From positions 568,680-632,679 of the forward strand of contig NZ_NMUQ01000001.1 in NCBI RefSeq assembly GCF_002233675.1: a stretch of 64,000 nt of DNA, given 5' to 3'. The translations under genes were made by a program, and so were the position numbers. The stretch comes from Paenibacillus herberti. Lineage in GTDB: Bacteria > Bacillota > Bacilli > Paenibacillales > Paenibacillaceae. Within the stretch, counting starts at the first letter, position 1. Each line of letters opens with the position of its first letter. Under the pieces are notes generated by a model. It did not search any database, was not told the origin of the DNA, and saw nothing but the letters and a program-made list of their open reading frames with translations. Shown here piece by piece: positions 1 to 8,642 of the stretch.

Positions 1-1
1 C

Positions 2-1207
2 CGTCTTAAAATTGAATGGGTACAGGCGCATATGCCGGTACTGAACCAGATCCGTGAGCAGTTCGAAAAGGAGCAGCCTTTCAAGGGACTGAAAGTGTCT
101 ATCTGCCTTCATCTGGAAGCGAAGACGGCTTATCTAGCCAAGGTTGTGCAGGCCGGCGGTGCAGAAGTGACGATTACCGGCAGCAACCCGCTGTCCACAC
201 AGGATGATGTTTGCGCTGCGCTTGTTGAGGACGGGATTACCGTTTTTGCTAAGTACAATCCTGATCCGAAGGAATTCAAAGAGCTGATGGTGCGCGCCCT
301 GGAGTGCAAACCTGATCTGATCATTGATGACGGCGGGGATTTTGCGACGATTCTTCACTCCGAGCGCCCTGACTTGATGGAAAATCTGCGCGGCGGCGCC
401 GAGGAAACAACAACGGGCATTATCAAGCTGAAGGCGCTGCATAAGGAAGGCATGCTGAAGTTCCCCATGGTTGCAGTTAACGACGCTTACTGCAAACATT
501 TGTTCGACAACCGTTATGGTACCGGACAATCGGCATGGGACGGTCTGATTCGCACGACGAATCTCGTCGTATCGGGCAAAACCGTCGTTGTTGTTGGTTA
601 CGGCTGGTGCGGCAAAGGGGTTGCGATGCGGGCGAAGGGTCTCGGCGCTAATGTCATTGTTACCGAAGTGGATGCAATCAAGGCTGTAGAGGCTTATATG
701 GATGGCTTCCAGGTGATGCCGATGCTGGAGGCAGCGAAGCTTGGCGATATGTTCATCACGGTGACGGGCAACAAGTATGTCATCAACGGCGAGCATTACC
801 CTGTTATGAAAAATGGAGCGATCCTGGCGAACGCGGGTCACTTCGACGTTGAGTTCAGTAAACCAGATCTTGCTGAGCTGACAAAAGAGATCCGCACGGT
901 GCGCAAAAACATCGAGGAATACAAGCTGCATGACGGACGCAGCATCTACGTGCTTGCAGAGGGCCGACTCGTCAATCTCGCAGCAGGCGACGGACATCCG
1001 GCCGAGATCATGGACATGACGTTTGCGCTGCAGGCCGTAGGCCTCAAGTACGTCAATGATAACTATGAAGAGCTTGGAGCGGGCGTCATCAGCGTGCCGT
1101 ACGAGCTTGACGAATACGTGGCGCGTACTAAGCTGGAGGCGCTCGGCATTGGCATCGACTCGCTGACTAAGGAGCAAGTCCTTTACTTGGATAGCTGGTC
1201 TTCGTAA
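2..1207 (+). CDS. ahcY: Adenosylhomocysteinase, 5' end outside window
   Basis: Hydrolyses S-adenosylhomocysteine to adenosine and homocysteine in the cytosolic activated methyl cycle, using bound NAD. The reading frame is open to the left edge: residues RLKIEWVQAH precede the methionine at 32, so the true start lies upstream and that methionine is internal. Visible motifs are HLEAKTAYLA near the N-terminus, DDGGD, EETTTG, the NAD-binding loop GYGWCGKG and AEGRLVNLAAGDGHP near the C-terminus. The length and lack of the longer insertion fit the compact thermophile/Gram-positive form of the family. Probably only a short N-terminal piece is missing. A strong terminator follows. Confidence 0.95.
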   Translation, partial: RLKIEWVQAHMPVLNQIREQFEKEQPFKGLKVSICLHLEAKTAYLAKVVQAGGAEVTITGSNPLSTQDDVCAALVEDGITVFAKYNPDPKEFKELMVRALECKPDLIIDDGGDFATILHSERPDLMENLRGGAEETTTGIIKLKALHKEGMLKFPMVAVNDAYCKHLFDNRYGTGQSAWDGLIRTTNLVVSGKTVVVVGYGWCGKGVAMRAKGLGANVIVTEVDAIKAVEAYMDGFQVMPMLEAAKLGDMFITVTGNKYVINGEHYPVMKNGAILANAGHFDVEFSKPDLAELTKEIRTVRKNIEEYKLHDGRSIYVLAEGRLVNLAAGDGHPAEIMDMTFALQAVGLKYVNDNYEELGAGVISVPYELDEYVARTKLEALGIGIDSLTKEQVLYLDSWSS

Positions 1208-1297
1208 GACGAAGGCCCGGCCGTATGGGGTGGGGTTCGGCTTCTGATCTGTGAAAGATCGAGACAAGGCAGTCCTATACAAGCTTACGGGAAACAG

Positions 1298-1336
1298 AGC
1301 AGAGCAAGGCGAGAAATCGCCATTGCTCTGCTTTTT
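1298..1336 (+). terminator. Rho-independent terminator after ahcY
   Basis: A stem AGCAGAGCAAGGCGA pairs with TCGCC-A-TTGCTCTGCT around a GAAA loop, with one bulged A, and is followed by a T run. It separates ahcY from the next gene. Confidence 0.9.
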
Positions 1337-1359
1337 AAACATATAACATAGGAGGATAC

Positions 1360-1929
1360 ATGTCCTGGAGCAAACTGAAACAACAATTGGAGAGCTTTCT
1401 CTGTCCGGCGTTACATGGAAGGGTTGAATACCGTGCAACTAGCTACAGTTATTTACCCGATAAAGCAGGAAATTGTTATATTACCGTAGATAAAAAGAAC
1501 ATACTCAATATGAGTGATCCAACTACCTTAATCAGATGGTATCAGACGGAGCTGGAAATTAAGAATGATTCGGATATCCGAATTCCTATCAGCAATGAGG
1601 AAATTGAAGCGGTCAGAAATGATACGAAGGGGACAGTTCCCGAGGATCGTCTAAAAATAATTGCAAGAAATAGAAAAATATCAGAATATGGTAAGGAGCT
1701 TTTGGCAGCTCAGTCATCGTTAAGTAAATCAAATTTTGTCGTTGTAGCTAATAAGTTTTTAACTATTTCAATAGACGAAAGCTTAGAGAGCAATGATATC
1801 TTATTGAATATTCTAGCTTTGGTGGACAGACGAGTTGGAAAAAGAAGAATTTTAAACATGACCGAGAAGATGGAATTAAAACATCCAGTTGTGCAGTATT
1901 TTTATGAACTACGGCTTAGTATGATATGA
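1360..1929 (+). CDS. SF0329 family protein
   Basis: A 189-residue soluble protein without signal peptide or membrane segment. The N-terminus MSWSKLKQQLESFLCP and the segment YITVDKKNILNMSD resemble what I remember of the SF0329 family, whose function is unknown. The start is supported by AGGAGG eight bases before the ATG. The gene is clearly more AT-rich than ahcY upstream, which suggests separate acquisition. It stands alone between two terminators. I cannot assign a reaction or pathway. Confidence 0.75.
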   Translation: MSWSKLKQQLESFLCPALHGRVEYRATSYSYLPDKAGNCYITVDKKNILNMSDPTTLIRWYQTELEIKNDSDIRIPISNEEIEAVRNDTKGTVPEDRLKIIARNRKISEYGKELLAAQSSLSKSNFVVVANKFLTISIDESLESNDILLNILALVDRRVGKRRILNMTEKMELKHPVVQYFYELRLSMI

Positions 1930-1967
1930 AAATAAATAGCTCATTTACCTCCAATTAGGGGTTTTTG

Positions 1968-2054
1968 GTGTACAATGATTCGTACCAATTAATGACAGCG
2001 CGGAAGCTGCTGGAAGCTGAGTATATCGCTTGGACAGATCAGTTAGGGACGTGA
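1968..2054 (+). other. Possible 28-codon GTG-initiated small ORF
   Basis: A GTG-initiated frame encodes VYNDSYQLMTARKLLEAEYI and ends inside the following terminator stem. The composition looks protein-like, with an amphipathic helix pattern, but the only candidate ribosome binding site (TTAGGGG) is weak. It may be a small gene or the remnant of a larger one. Confidence 0.2.
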
Positions 2055-2075
2055 GCTATTCACGTCCCTATTTTG
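2045..2075 (+). terminator. Rho-independent terminator
   Basis: AGGGACGTGA pairs perfectly with TCACGTCCCT around GCTAT, followed by ATTTTGTT. It ends transcription from the SF0329 gene and any small ORF before it. Confidence 0.85.
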
Positions 2076-2211
2076 TTATAGGTAACTGGCCCGCACACAG
2101 TCAATAGTTATTTTTTGCAAGGTCAGCAAATTAATTCAGAGAGTGGAGCGTGTTGGACGATAAATAATAGTAGTGACTTAAGAGAATTTTATTTGATTGA
2201 GGAGACGAAAA

Positions 2212-3906
2212 ATGAAACGGATGATGTTTAGTTTATTGCTCATTGTAGTAATGTTTGCACCGATGCTTAGCGGCACAACCTACGCTGACAATACAGTGAA
2301 GGCTACGGTGACGGAAAGCAGTACCTATTTTAATGGAGAAGAAAAGGAAGTTTACGGATTTAATATTGCAGGGAGTAATTATTATAGGCTGCGTGACGTA
2401 GCCAAGAATTTCTCGGGTACGACCAGTCAATTCGACGCGTCTTGGAATAATAAGAGCAACGCTATTGAGATTACAACAGGACGGCCGTATACTCCTGAGC
2501 CTGAAGAAAACTCGGTATATTATAGTCCCAGCAGAACCTATACAGCTAAGATCTCTACCTCGAAAATTAGGGTTGACGGGCAGCCGCGGCTGATTACTGC
2601 ATACAATATTGATGGGAACAACTATTTTCAGTTGAGAGATTTAGCCGACTTAGTTCCATTTGAACTTGAATATGACATTCAATCCAATAAGATATCCATG
2701 TCCTCTCAAACTCCGGACAATGCTTTTCGGGTAAAGACGGTAACTGAAGCGAAGAGTAACGCTGCAACTTCTTATTTTCCGAGATGGAAGAGTACAGTTA
2801 AATCATATCTTGTAGAGAATAAGGATGGGACCTTTAGTGTCATTGATGTAGACAAAGAGGTTGTGATTGAAACGTATAACAATAAATTCGAATGGATTGC
2901 TAATAAAAGCATACCAAATGAGCTTCCGCTGTTCGGCGGATTTTTTAGCGGTGAGCAGTATAATTATATTGCCTTTGGACAAGAAAACCGCGAAGAGGAC
3001 AATAATAAAGAAGTAATTCGTATTGTCCGTTATGATAAAAGTTTTAATCGGATCGACAGCGTCTCTATCAAAGGTGGGGAGAGCTATACGGTAGAACCTT
3101 TTGATGCGGGTTCTGGACGGATGGCAGAGAATGGGAATACGCTTGTATTTCACACCTCACGTACCAGATACACGTCAGATGATGGATTAAATCATCAATC
3201 CCAGCTTACGATTATAGTGAATACATCTTCCATGACAGTAACCAATGATTTGGGAAAGTTTCAAAAAAATCATGTCAGCCATTCCTTCGATCAATATGTG
3301 CTGTTTGACGGCAATAATCATGTCCTTGTAGATCACGGTGACGCTTATCCACGTTCGATCGTAATGAACAAAGGAGACGGAACCAACTACAGTGAGGTAG
3401 ACCTGTTTAATATTCCGGGTAAAATCGGGGCCAATGCCACCGGCGTTTCTATTGGCGGATTCGAGATGTCGCAGAATAACTATATCGTTGCAATGAATAC
3501 CATTGACCATTCGCGTGTCAGAGATTATACCTCTTATGAGATGGTCGGTTTGGAAAAAGATCAGCGGGATATCATTCTAAGGGTATTGCCAAAGGCAAGC
3601 TCTGCAGTTAACGAAATTATCTTGGCTAAATATGTAGGCAGTGATTTTATCGCATCCATACCTACGCTGGTAAAGATAACAGACAACAAGATGATTGTGC
3701 TCTGGCAGGAATTCGATAAGAATAATAATCCAGGTGACCTGAAATATGTACTTATTGATGGGAATGGGAATGCCACCGGCGACATGCAAACCATTAAGAA
3801 TTTTGTATTATCTGAATGCAAGCCAATCATTAGTGGAGATAAAATGGTCTGGTATACCAACAGCAATGGATCCCGGGTGTTCTACTCCATTCCATTAGTG
3901 GATTAA
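2212..3906 (+). CDS. Secreted protein with copper-amine-oxidase-N-like stalk domains
   Basis: A 564-residue exported protein. The ATG at 2212 is chosen over an in-frame TTG at 2197 because that TTG overlaps the GAGGAG ribosome binding site. Residues 1-26 form a signal peptide (MKRMMFSLLLIVVM core, TTYA cleavage). Two segments, near residues 25-80 and 95-155, carry the pattern YNIxGxNYFQLRDLA seen in stalk or copper amine oxidase N-terminal-like domains, which are common on Paenibacillus surface proteins. The rest, about 180-564, looks beta-rich with short repeated strand patterns, possibly a propeller, and matches no enzyme I recognise. An extracellular binding or wall-associated role is inference. 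Confidence 0.7.
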   Translation: MKRMMFSLLLIVVMFAPMLSGTTYADNTVKATVTESSTYFNGEEKEVYGFNIAGSNYYRLRDVAKNFSGTTSQFDASWNNKSNAIEITTGRPYTPEPEENSVYYSPSRTYTAKISTSKIRVDGQPRLITAYNIDGNNYFQLRDLADLVPFELEYDIQSNKISMSSQTPDNAFRVKTVTEAKSNAATSYFPRWKSTVKSYLVENKDGTFSVIDVDKEVVIETYNNKFEWIANKSIPNELPLFGGFFSGEQYNYIAFGQENREEDNNKEVIRIVRYDKSFNRIDSVSIKGGESYTVEPFDAGSGRMAENGNTLVFHTSRTRYTSDDGLNHQSQLTIIVNTSSMTVTNDLGKFQKNHVSHSFDQYVLFDGNNHVLVDHGDAYPRSIVMNKGDGTNYSEVDLFNIPGKIGANATGVSIGGFEMSQNNYIVAMNTIDHSRVRDYTSYEMVGLEKDQRDIILRVLPKASSAVNEIILAKYVGSDFIASIPTLVKITDNKMIVLWQEFDKNNNPGDLKYVLIDGNGNATGDMQTIKNFVLSECKPIISGDKMVWYTNSNGSRVFYSIPLVD

Positions 3907-3997
3907 TAAGGGAAAAACTTGGACTCATTGATAACTACAAGTATTAGTCCTGATTTTATTGTTTGGGCATAGTGTATATGGCTTGTTCACACAAGGC

Positions 3998-4015
3998 ACT
4001 CCACATATGTGGAGT
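3998..4015. repeat. 18-bp perfect palindrome
   Basis: ACTCCACATATGTGGAGT is perfectly self-complementary and lies in the 280-bp gap between the stalk-domain gene and the pseudogene. It could be a dimeric regulator site or a small hairpin. No promoter could be tied to it. Confidence 0.5.
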
Positions 4016-4070
4016 ATTGCTCACTGTTGGTCAGAAAGATTAATAGTTGAGGTGTATTGGCAGAAATAGT

Positions 4071-4099
4071 AAAGAGGGGAAATTAACCCCTCTTTTTTT
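4071..4099. terminator. Bidirectional-looking terminator
   Basis: AAAGAGGGG pairs with CCCCTCTTT around AAATTAA, followed by a T run on the plus strand. It sits between the plus-strand stalk-domain gene and the minus-strand pseudogene and could serve both. Confidence 0.8.
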
Positions 4100-4188
4100 A
4101 CCCTATGAACTATCGTTCGGCGTTAGCGTAATGAACTCTGTCAAATACCCCGAAGAGTGAACATGGTGTTATCTGAAGGATAGGGCTT

Positions 4189-4772
4189 CTATGAAACACT
4201 AACACTTGTTTTAGTTAACTTCTTGAAAGCAGAGTATTCACGATTTGATCTAATAAAATTTAATATCAAATTGGCGCATTCATTAGGTTTCAAGGTTTCA
4301 GTATTTAGCTCAATGTCATACTCATTAAGGCCATAAACTTGATCATACTGTGAGATTGCTAATCCAATCTCTCTATCCCCCCGTAGTTGTTCTCTTCTAA
4401 TAAGTTCCTCTTTCGAGCAAGTTACTCCTACAAATAGTACAGGATGATCGATTAATAAACTTAAACATGTATTAAACCTCTCGTCGGTATCATTTACTGT
4501 ATCTACAACTACATTCATCCCATTTGCCGACAAAAATTTAACTGTTGAATACTGTTAACAAAACCAATGTAGTCATGAAACATTCCATTAAAAAAATTAT
4601 CAATTGATAAATGATGAAATGAGATTTCATTTTGGTTTAATAGTTCAGTAGATATGGAAGTCTTTCCGGAACTTGAAGTTCCATTTAGAAAAACGATTAA
4701 CCCTTGCTTCAATTTAATCATCCCTTCAAAAAAATCCGTCATATCTAAGGTATTCGTATAGTGATTAAGCAA
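4189..4772 (-). pseudogene. Frameshifted chloramphenicol-phosphotransferase-like P-loop kinase
   Basis: Two overlapping minus-strand frames together make one kinase of about 190 residues. The N-terminal frame (4515-4772) has the Walker A motif GTSSSGKTS followed by HHLSIDNFF, as in the chloramphenicol phosphotransferase-like family. The C-terminal frame (4189-4533) continues with GMNVVVDTVNDTDERF and the family-like FVGVTCSKEELIRRE. The join lies in a run of five A on the plus strand (4532-4536): one more A would restore LNFLSANGMNVVVD in frame. A recent single-base loss or a homopolymer sequencing error explains it equally well. The native substrate is unknown. Confidence 0.75.
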
Positions 4773-4793
4773 TCCTCCCTTAGTTTTTATTTA

Positions 4794-4832
4794 TTGACGA
4801 GATTTCTTGAGGTTGATATAGTTGTTATATCA
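4794..4832 (+). promoter_or_regulatory. Promoter and operator of the GntR/LacI-type regulator
   Basis: TTGACG (4794-4799) and TATAGT (4817-4822) are 17 bp apart. The -10 lies within the inverted repeat TGATATA-GTTGT-TATATCA (4814-4832). A related repeat overlaps the promoter of the downstream transporter, which suggests autoregulation by the adjacent regulator. Confidence 0.65.
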
Positions 4833-4856
4833 TGAAATGTTCGGAAGGAAGATTTA

Positions 4857-6005
4857 ATGAATAAGCCCCTCTATCAGCAGATCCTTAATGGGATTGTGGA
4901 AGATATTAGGAATGGAAATTTAATGCCGGGAGATAAGGTACCTTCGGAAAAAGAGCTTTCTGAACGTTTTCATGTCAGTAGAATTACGGCCAAAAAAGCG
5001 CTGGATGTGCTTGCTAGCAATAATTCGATTGTTCGTGTGCGCGGTAAAGGCTCCTATGTGACCGAGAGGCTTCTTAATAGAGAGGAACAGGAGGCGGATG
5101 AGAATCATCCGTCCATTTTGGATTATCAAGGTTTACTGATTGGAGCCCTGTTTCCTCATTATTGGACTGGTTACGGCTTAAAACTTCAGCATGCGATTGA
5201 GAAGAAAGTTTCAGAGTTAAACGGAACTCTTATTATAAAGCGGGGCTGCGGCAATATAGAGGAGGAGGAAAAAGCTATTGCATCTCTTATACACTTAGGT
5301 GTGAAAGGGCTAATTGCTTTTCCCGTAAATAGTGAACAGTACAACCGAAAGCTCCTTAAACTGATCCTCGACGGGTTCCCTACTGTAATAGTAGATCGGG
5401 ATCTGAAAGGCATTCTTGCCAGTACCGTATCGACTGACAACAAAGCAGCGGCACAGGAGCTAACGACGCTACTCTTCGAAAAAGGACACAAGCAAATTGC
5501 TTTTCTCTCCCCTCCGCCCGAATTAACCTCAACGGTGGATGATCGCCTTCAAGGTTTTCAACAAGCATTTCTTCAGCACGGTATAAGACTGCGGTCGGAG
5601 CATCTGATTACTAATTTAAAAAGTACAATTCTAGCCGGTTCAGAAGCAAGCCAACATGATGCCCTTGTGGAGCAAGATACCGGGATGATAAAGGAATTTG
5701 TCTCAGCAAATCCAGAAGTTACTTCTTTTGTGGTTGTCGAATACGAACTGGCAATCATGTTAACCAAAATTCTCACGCAGCTGAATAAACGAGTTCCCGA
5801 TGATTATTCGATTGTCTGTTTTGATTGTCCAGATGATCCTTTTGATATCCCTAGGTTTACCCATATCCGTCAGGATGAAGTCGGAATGGGGGAAAAAGCG
5901 GTAGAGTTGCTTATGGGGAAGCTTCAGGGTGATGGAGTCCCACTGCAAACATTGTTGGATTTTAAGCTAATAGAAGGCCAGTCAACCCGTTCATTATCAA
6001 CCTGA
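4857..6005 (+). CDS. GntR-family regulator with LacI-like sugar-binding domain
   Basis: A 382-residue DNA-binding repressor or activator. Residues 1-70 are a GntR winged helix (PLYQQILNGIVEDIRNG, GDKVPSEKELSERFHVSRIT, RVRGKGSYV). Residues 90-380 resemble a periplasmic-binding-protein-like sugar sensor (GLIAFPVN, DRDL, STDNKAAAQEL, DYSIVCFD). This architecture is that of the arabinose regulator AraR. It precedes a sugar ABC importer on the same strand, and the same inverted repeat is found at its own promoter and at the importer promoter, so it probably controls both in response to the imported sugar. The ligand cannot be read from the sequence. SD GGAAGGAAG precedes the ATG. Confidence 0.85.
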   Translation: MNKPLYQQILNGIVEDIRNGNLMPGDKVPSEKELSERFHVSRITAKKALDVLASNNSIVRVRGKGSYVTERLLNREEQEADENHPSILDYQGLLIGALFPHYWTGYGLKLQHAIEKKVSELNGTLIIKRGCGNIEEEEKAIASLIHLGVKGLIAFPVNSEQYNRKLLKLILDGFPTVIVDRDLKGILASTVSTDNKAAAQELTTLLFEKGHKQIAFLSPPPELTSTVDDRLQGFQQAFLQHGIRLRSEHLITNLKSTILAGSEASQHDALVEQDTGMIKEFVSANPEVTSFVVVEYELAIMLTKILTQLNKRVPDDYSIVCFDCPDDPFDIPRFTHIRQDEVGMGEKAVELLMGKLQGDGVPLQTLLDFKLIEGQSTRSLST

Positions 6006-6045
6006 CAGGTTGGGTTATAGTAATAACTCATCGTTCAAACGGAAG

Positions 6046-6078
6046 GAGCTTTGTGCGCCAAGCACATAGCTCTTTTTT
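6046..6078 (+). terminator. Terminator after the GntR/LacI-type regulator
   Basis: GAGCTTTGTGC pairs with GCACATAGCTC (one mismatch) around GCCAA, followed by six T. It separates the regulator from the importer, which has its own promoter. Confidence 0.85.
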
Positions 6079-6107
6079 CTTTACGTAACGGTTTTGGAAT
6101 ATTTAAT

Positions 6108-6143
6108 TGATATATTGACATATCATTTATTGGTATGTAGTAT
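6108..6143 (+). promoter_or_regulatory. Promoter and operator of the sugar ABC importer
   Basis: A consensus -35 TTGACA (6115-6120) lies inside the inverted repeat TGATATATTGACATATCA (6108-6125). The -10 candidate TAGTAT (6138-6143) is 17 bp downstream. The half-sites match those at the regulator promoter (4814-4832). A further TGATAT half-site lies at 6168-6173. Confidence 0.65.
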
Positions 6144-6212
6144 GGAAAAAAGTAGATGACATAACTTGATATGGGTTGTGTCGTTAACTGAGAGGAGTTT
6201 TTTATCCGAAAA

Positions 6213-6227
6213 AGATAACGCTTACAA
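6213..6227 (-). promoter_or_regulatory. Candidate cre (CcpA) site
   Basis: Read on the minus strand, TTGTAAGCGTTATCT fits the catabolite response element consensus WTGNAANCGNWNNCW at every fixed position. It lies about 85 bp upstream of the binding-protein start and downstream of the proposed promoter, where CcpA would act as a roadblock. Catabolite repression of the importer is inferred. Confidence 0.65.
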
Positions 6228-6310
6228 TTCTTTTTTTGGGTAACGCATGACGTTTGAAAATGGTCATTCTTTTTCTGCATCATCCAAAACTTATAGGACG
6301 GTGAGACGGT

Positions 6311-7624
6311 ATGAAAACCATGAAAAAGAGAACATTCTTGTCGGTCATCTTTACCTTGATTCTATCCGTAGTGTTGGCTAGTTGCAGCTCTAACGAAACC
6401 ACAGATCCTTCTTCGAGCACAGGAAATGCAGGCAAGTCCGGCAACAAAGTGACCATCACGGTATGGCATGCTATGACTGATCTGACCGCCGAAGCGATGG
6501 ACGCCGTTGTAAAAGCTTTTGAAGCAAAAAATAGTAACATCAAAATTAACTCGGTATATATTGCCCAACAAGGCGAAGGGAAGAACGAAAAGCTGCTTGC
6601 TGCTATTGCCGGCGGTAATGCTCCGGACGTAGCTTACTTTGATCGGTTTGAAGTTGCTACTTGGGCTGCCCAAGGATCGTTGACTGATGTTAGCTCCTAT
6701 GCGGCTTCTTCTGGTGTAAATGCTGATAAATTTTATCCTTTTGCATGGGAAGAAGTGAATTTTGAAGGTAAGCTGTATGCTATGCCTACAACGACGGATG
6801 CACGTTTGGTTTTTTACAATAAGGATCACTTCACTGCAGCGGGCCTGGACCCGGAAAACCCGCCAAAGACGATTCAACAATTGGAAGAAGCAGCTGAAAA
6901 ATTGACTATTAAAGATGGCAAGCGTTTTAAACAAATCGGATTCATTCCTTGGTATGGCCAAGGCTGGTTTTATAGCTGGGGATGGTCTTTCGGCGGTGAG
7001 TTTATGGACACTGCCGGAAAAGTAACCGCCAATAATCCAAAGAATGTTGAAGCCTTGACCTGGATCGCCAACTATGCGAAAAAATACAACATCGAAGATA
7101 TCGCATCGTTTACTGATTCCCAAGGTACAACGACAATGGATCCTTTTTTCACAGGGCAGCTTAGCATGCAAGTTTCCGGTCCGTGGACCGTTTCTCAAGC
7201 GGAGAAGTTTAATCCTGATATGAATTATGGCGTATTCTCTATACCTACTCCGACAGGTGACAACCATACAACATGGTCCGGCGGTTGGGCAACAGTAATG
7301 CCAAAAGGCTCAAAGAAGCCTGAAGCGGCATGGGAGTTTATGAAGTTCTTTTCTAGTGAAGAAGGACAGGAAATTTTTAGTGAAATTTCGGGTGATTTCT
7401 CCGTCATCGACACCGTAAATGAAAAGCTTGGTTATAAAGAGCATCCCGTCTTCAAAAAATTCATCGAGGTATTGCCGGTTTCTAACGCACGTCCGGTAAT
7501 GACGCAAGGCTCATTATACTGGAATGAACTTGCTAATGCAGTAGATTTGGCTACACGCGGTGAAGACCCTAAAACACTTCTTGATAAAGTAAATGAGAAT
7601 GTATCAAAGGCACTGAAACAATAA
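6311..7624 (+). CDS. Sugar ABC transporter substrate-binding lipoprotein
   Basis: A 437-residue extracytoplasmic solute-binding protein of the carbohydrate uptake 1 type. It has a lipoprotein signal with lipobox LASC and the lipidated cysteine at residue 25, then a Ser/Thr-rich linker. The mature domain begins ITVWHAMTD and contains DVAYFDRFEVATWAAQG, the pattern of maltose/glycerol-phosphate type binding proteins. It delivers sugar to the two permeases just downstream. No ATPase gene is nearby, so a shared MsmX-type ATPase is likely. The ribosome binding site is modest (GGACGGTGAG). Sugar specificity cannot be told. Confidence 0.9.
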   Translation: MKTMKKRTFLSVIFTLILSVVLASCSSNETTDPSSSTGNAGKSGNKVTITVWHAMTDLTAEAMDAVVKAFEAKNSNIKINSVYIAQQGEGKNEKLLAAIAGGNAPDVAYFDRFEVATWAAQGSLTDVSSYAASSGVNADKFYPFAWEEVNFEGKLYAMPTTTDARLVFYNKDHFTAAGLDPENPPKTIQQLEEAAEKLTIKDGKRFKQIGFIPWYGQGWFYSWGWSFGGEFMDTAGKVTANNPKNVEALTWIANYAKKYNIEDIASFTDSQGTTTMDPFFTGQLSMQVSGPWTVSQAEKFNPDMNYGVFSIPTPTGDNHTTWSGGWATVMPKGSKKPEAAWEFMKFFSSEEGQEIFSEISGDFSVIDTVNEKLGYKEHPVFKKFIEVLPVSNARPVMTQGSLYWNELANAVDLATRGEDPKTLLDKVNENVSKALKQ

Positions 7625-7635
7625 AGCTTTTACCA

Positions 7636-7659
7636 GGGGAGAGAGGTTCTCCCCTTTTT
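7636..7659 (+). terminator. Attenuating hairpin between binding protein and permeases
   Basis: GGGGAGA pairs with TCTCCCC around GAGGT, followed by TTTTTA. Such partial terminators after binding-protein genes commonly keep binding protein in excess over permease. Confidence 0.7.
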
Positions 7660-7686
7660 ATTTCTACCAAATAGGAGGTATCGCCC

Positions 7687-8628
7687 ATGCTTAAAGAAAA
7701 GGTTGTATCCGAGCCGATATTCCCCCAGGCAAAAGCAAAAAAGAACAAAAAACTGGGAGACGACGCTTTATATGGCTGGTTATTTGCTTCACCATGGGTA
7801 ATCGGACTATTGGTGTTTTTTTTAATTCCACTCGTTTCTTCCTTGTATTTCAGTTTAACGACTTATGGTATTTTGCAACCAGGAGAATTTGTTGGTTTCC
7901 AGAACTACAAAGACTTAATGTCGGATACGGTGTTCTGGAAGTCCATTTATAATACAGTTTATTTCGTTGTATTTTTTGTTCCTCTCAGCATTTTTTTCGG
8001 TGTAGGATTGGCGATGCTGCTGAATATGAAGGTGAAAGGTATGTCCGTATACCGTACGATCTTTTTCCTGCCTACACTTGTGCCATCTGTTGCAATGGCA
8101 GTTTTGTGGATGTGGTTGCTCAATCCGGGCTTCGGTCTCGTGAACGGTATGCTGGATGTCATCGGAATCCAAGGACCGGCTTGGCTAGGTAGTGAAACTT
8201 GGTCCAAACCTTCACTAATCATGATGTCTCTATGGGGAATCGGGCAATCGGTCGTCATTTATCTTGCAGGCTTGAACGATATTCCGCAGGACTATTATGA
8301 AGCGGGGGATATCGACGGTGCCAATTGGTTTGACAAAATGAGAAGCATCACCCTTCCGCTCCTTACGCCGGTGATCTTTTTCAACCTCGTTATGGGCATT
8401 ATCGGCGCATTCCAACAGTTTACGCTTCCGTATACAATGACAGGAGGAAGAGGTACACCTGCCGATTCGATGAAGTTTTATGTCATGTACTTATATGATA
8501 ACGGTTTCAAGTTTTTTAAAATGGGATATGCCTCTGCCATGGCATGGATTCTATTTGTTATCGTAATAGCGCTGACGGGGATTATTTTCTACACATCGAA
8601 AAAGTGGGTTCACTACCAAGGAGAGTAG
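7687..8628 (+). CDS. Sugar ABC transporter permease (MalF/UgpA-like)
   Basis: A 313-residue membrane subunit with six predicted transmembrane segments, starting with WVIGLLVFFLIPLVSSLYF. The cytoplasmic EAA loop is clear near residues 204-225 (EAGDIDGANWFDKMRSITLP). It pairs with the next permease to form the translocation channel for the upstream binding protein. The start follows a perfect AGGAGG. It is co-transcribed with the binding-protein gene through the attenuating hairpin. Confidence 0.92.
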   Translation: MLKEKVVSEPIFPQAKAKKNKKLGDDALYGWLFASPWVIGLLVFFLIPLVSSLYFSLTTYGILQPGEFVGFQNYKDLMSDTVFWKSIYNTVYFVVFFVPLSIFFGVGLAMLLNMKVKGMSVYRTIFFLPTLVPSVAMAVLWMWLLNPGFGLVNGMLDVIGIQGPAWLGSETWSKPSLIMMSLWGIGQSVVIYLAGLNDIPQDYYEAGDIDGANWFDKMRSITLPLLTPVIFFNLVMGIIGAFQQFTLPYTMTGGRGTPADSMKFYVMYLYDNGFKFFKMGYASAMAWILFVIVIALTGIIFYTSKKWVHYQGE

Positions 8629-8642
8629 GAGGGAACAATAAT

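Noticed and set aside
134-1438. 434-codon minus-strand frame opposite ahcY
   Set aside because: It is the antisense shadow of a highly conserved enzyme gene with strong codon bias, has no ribosome binding site and no recognisable motif.
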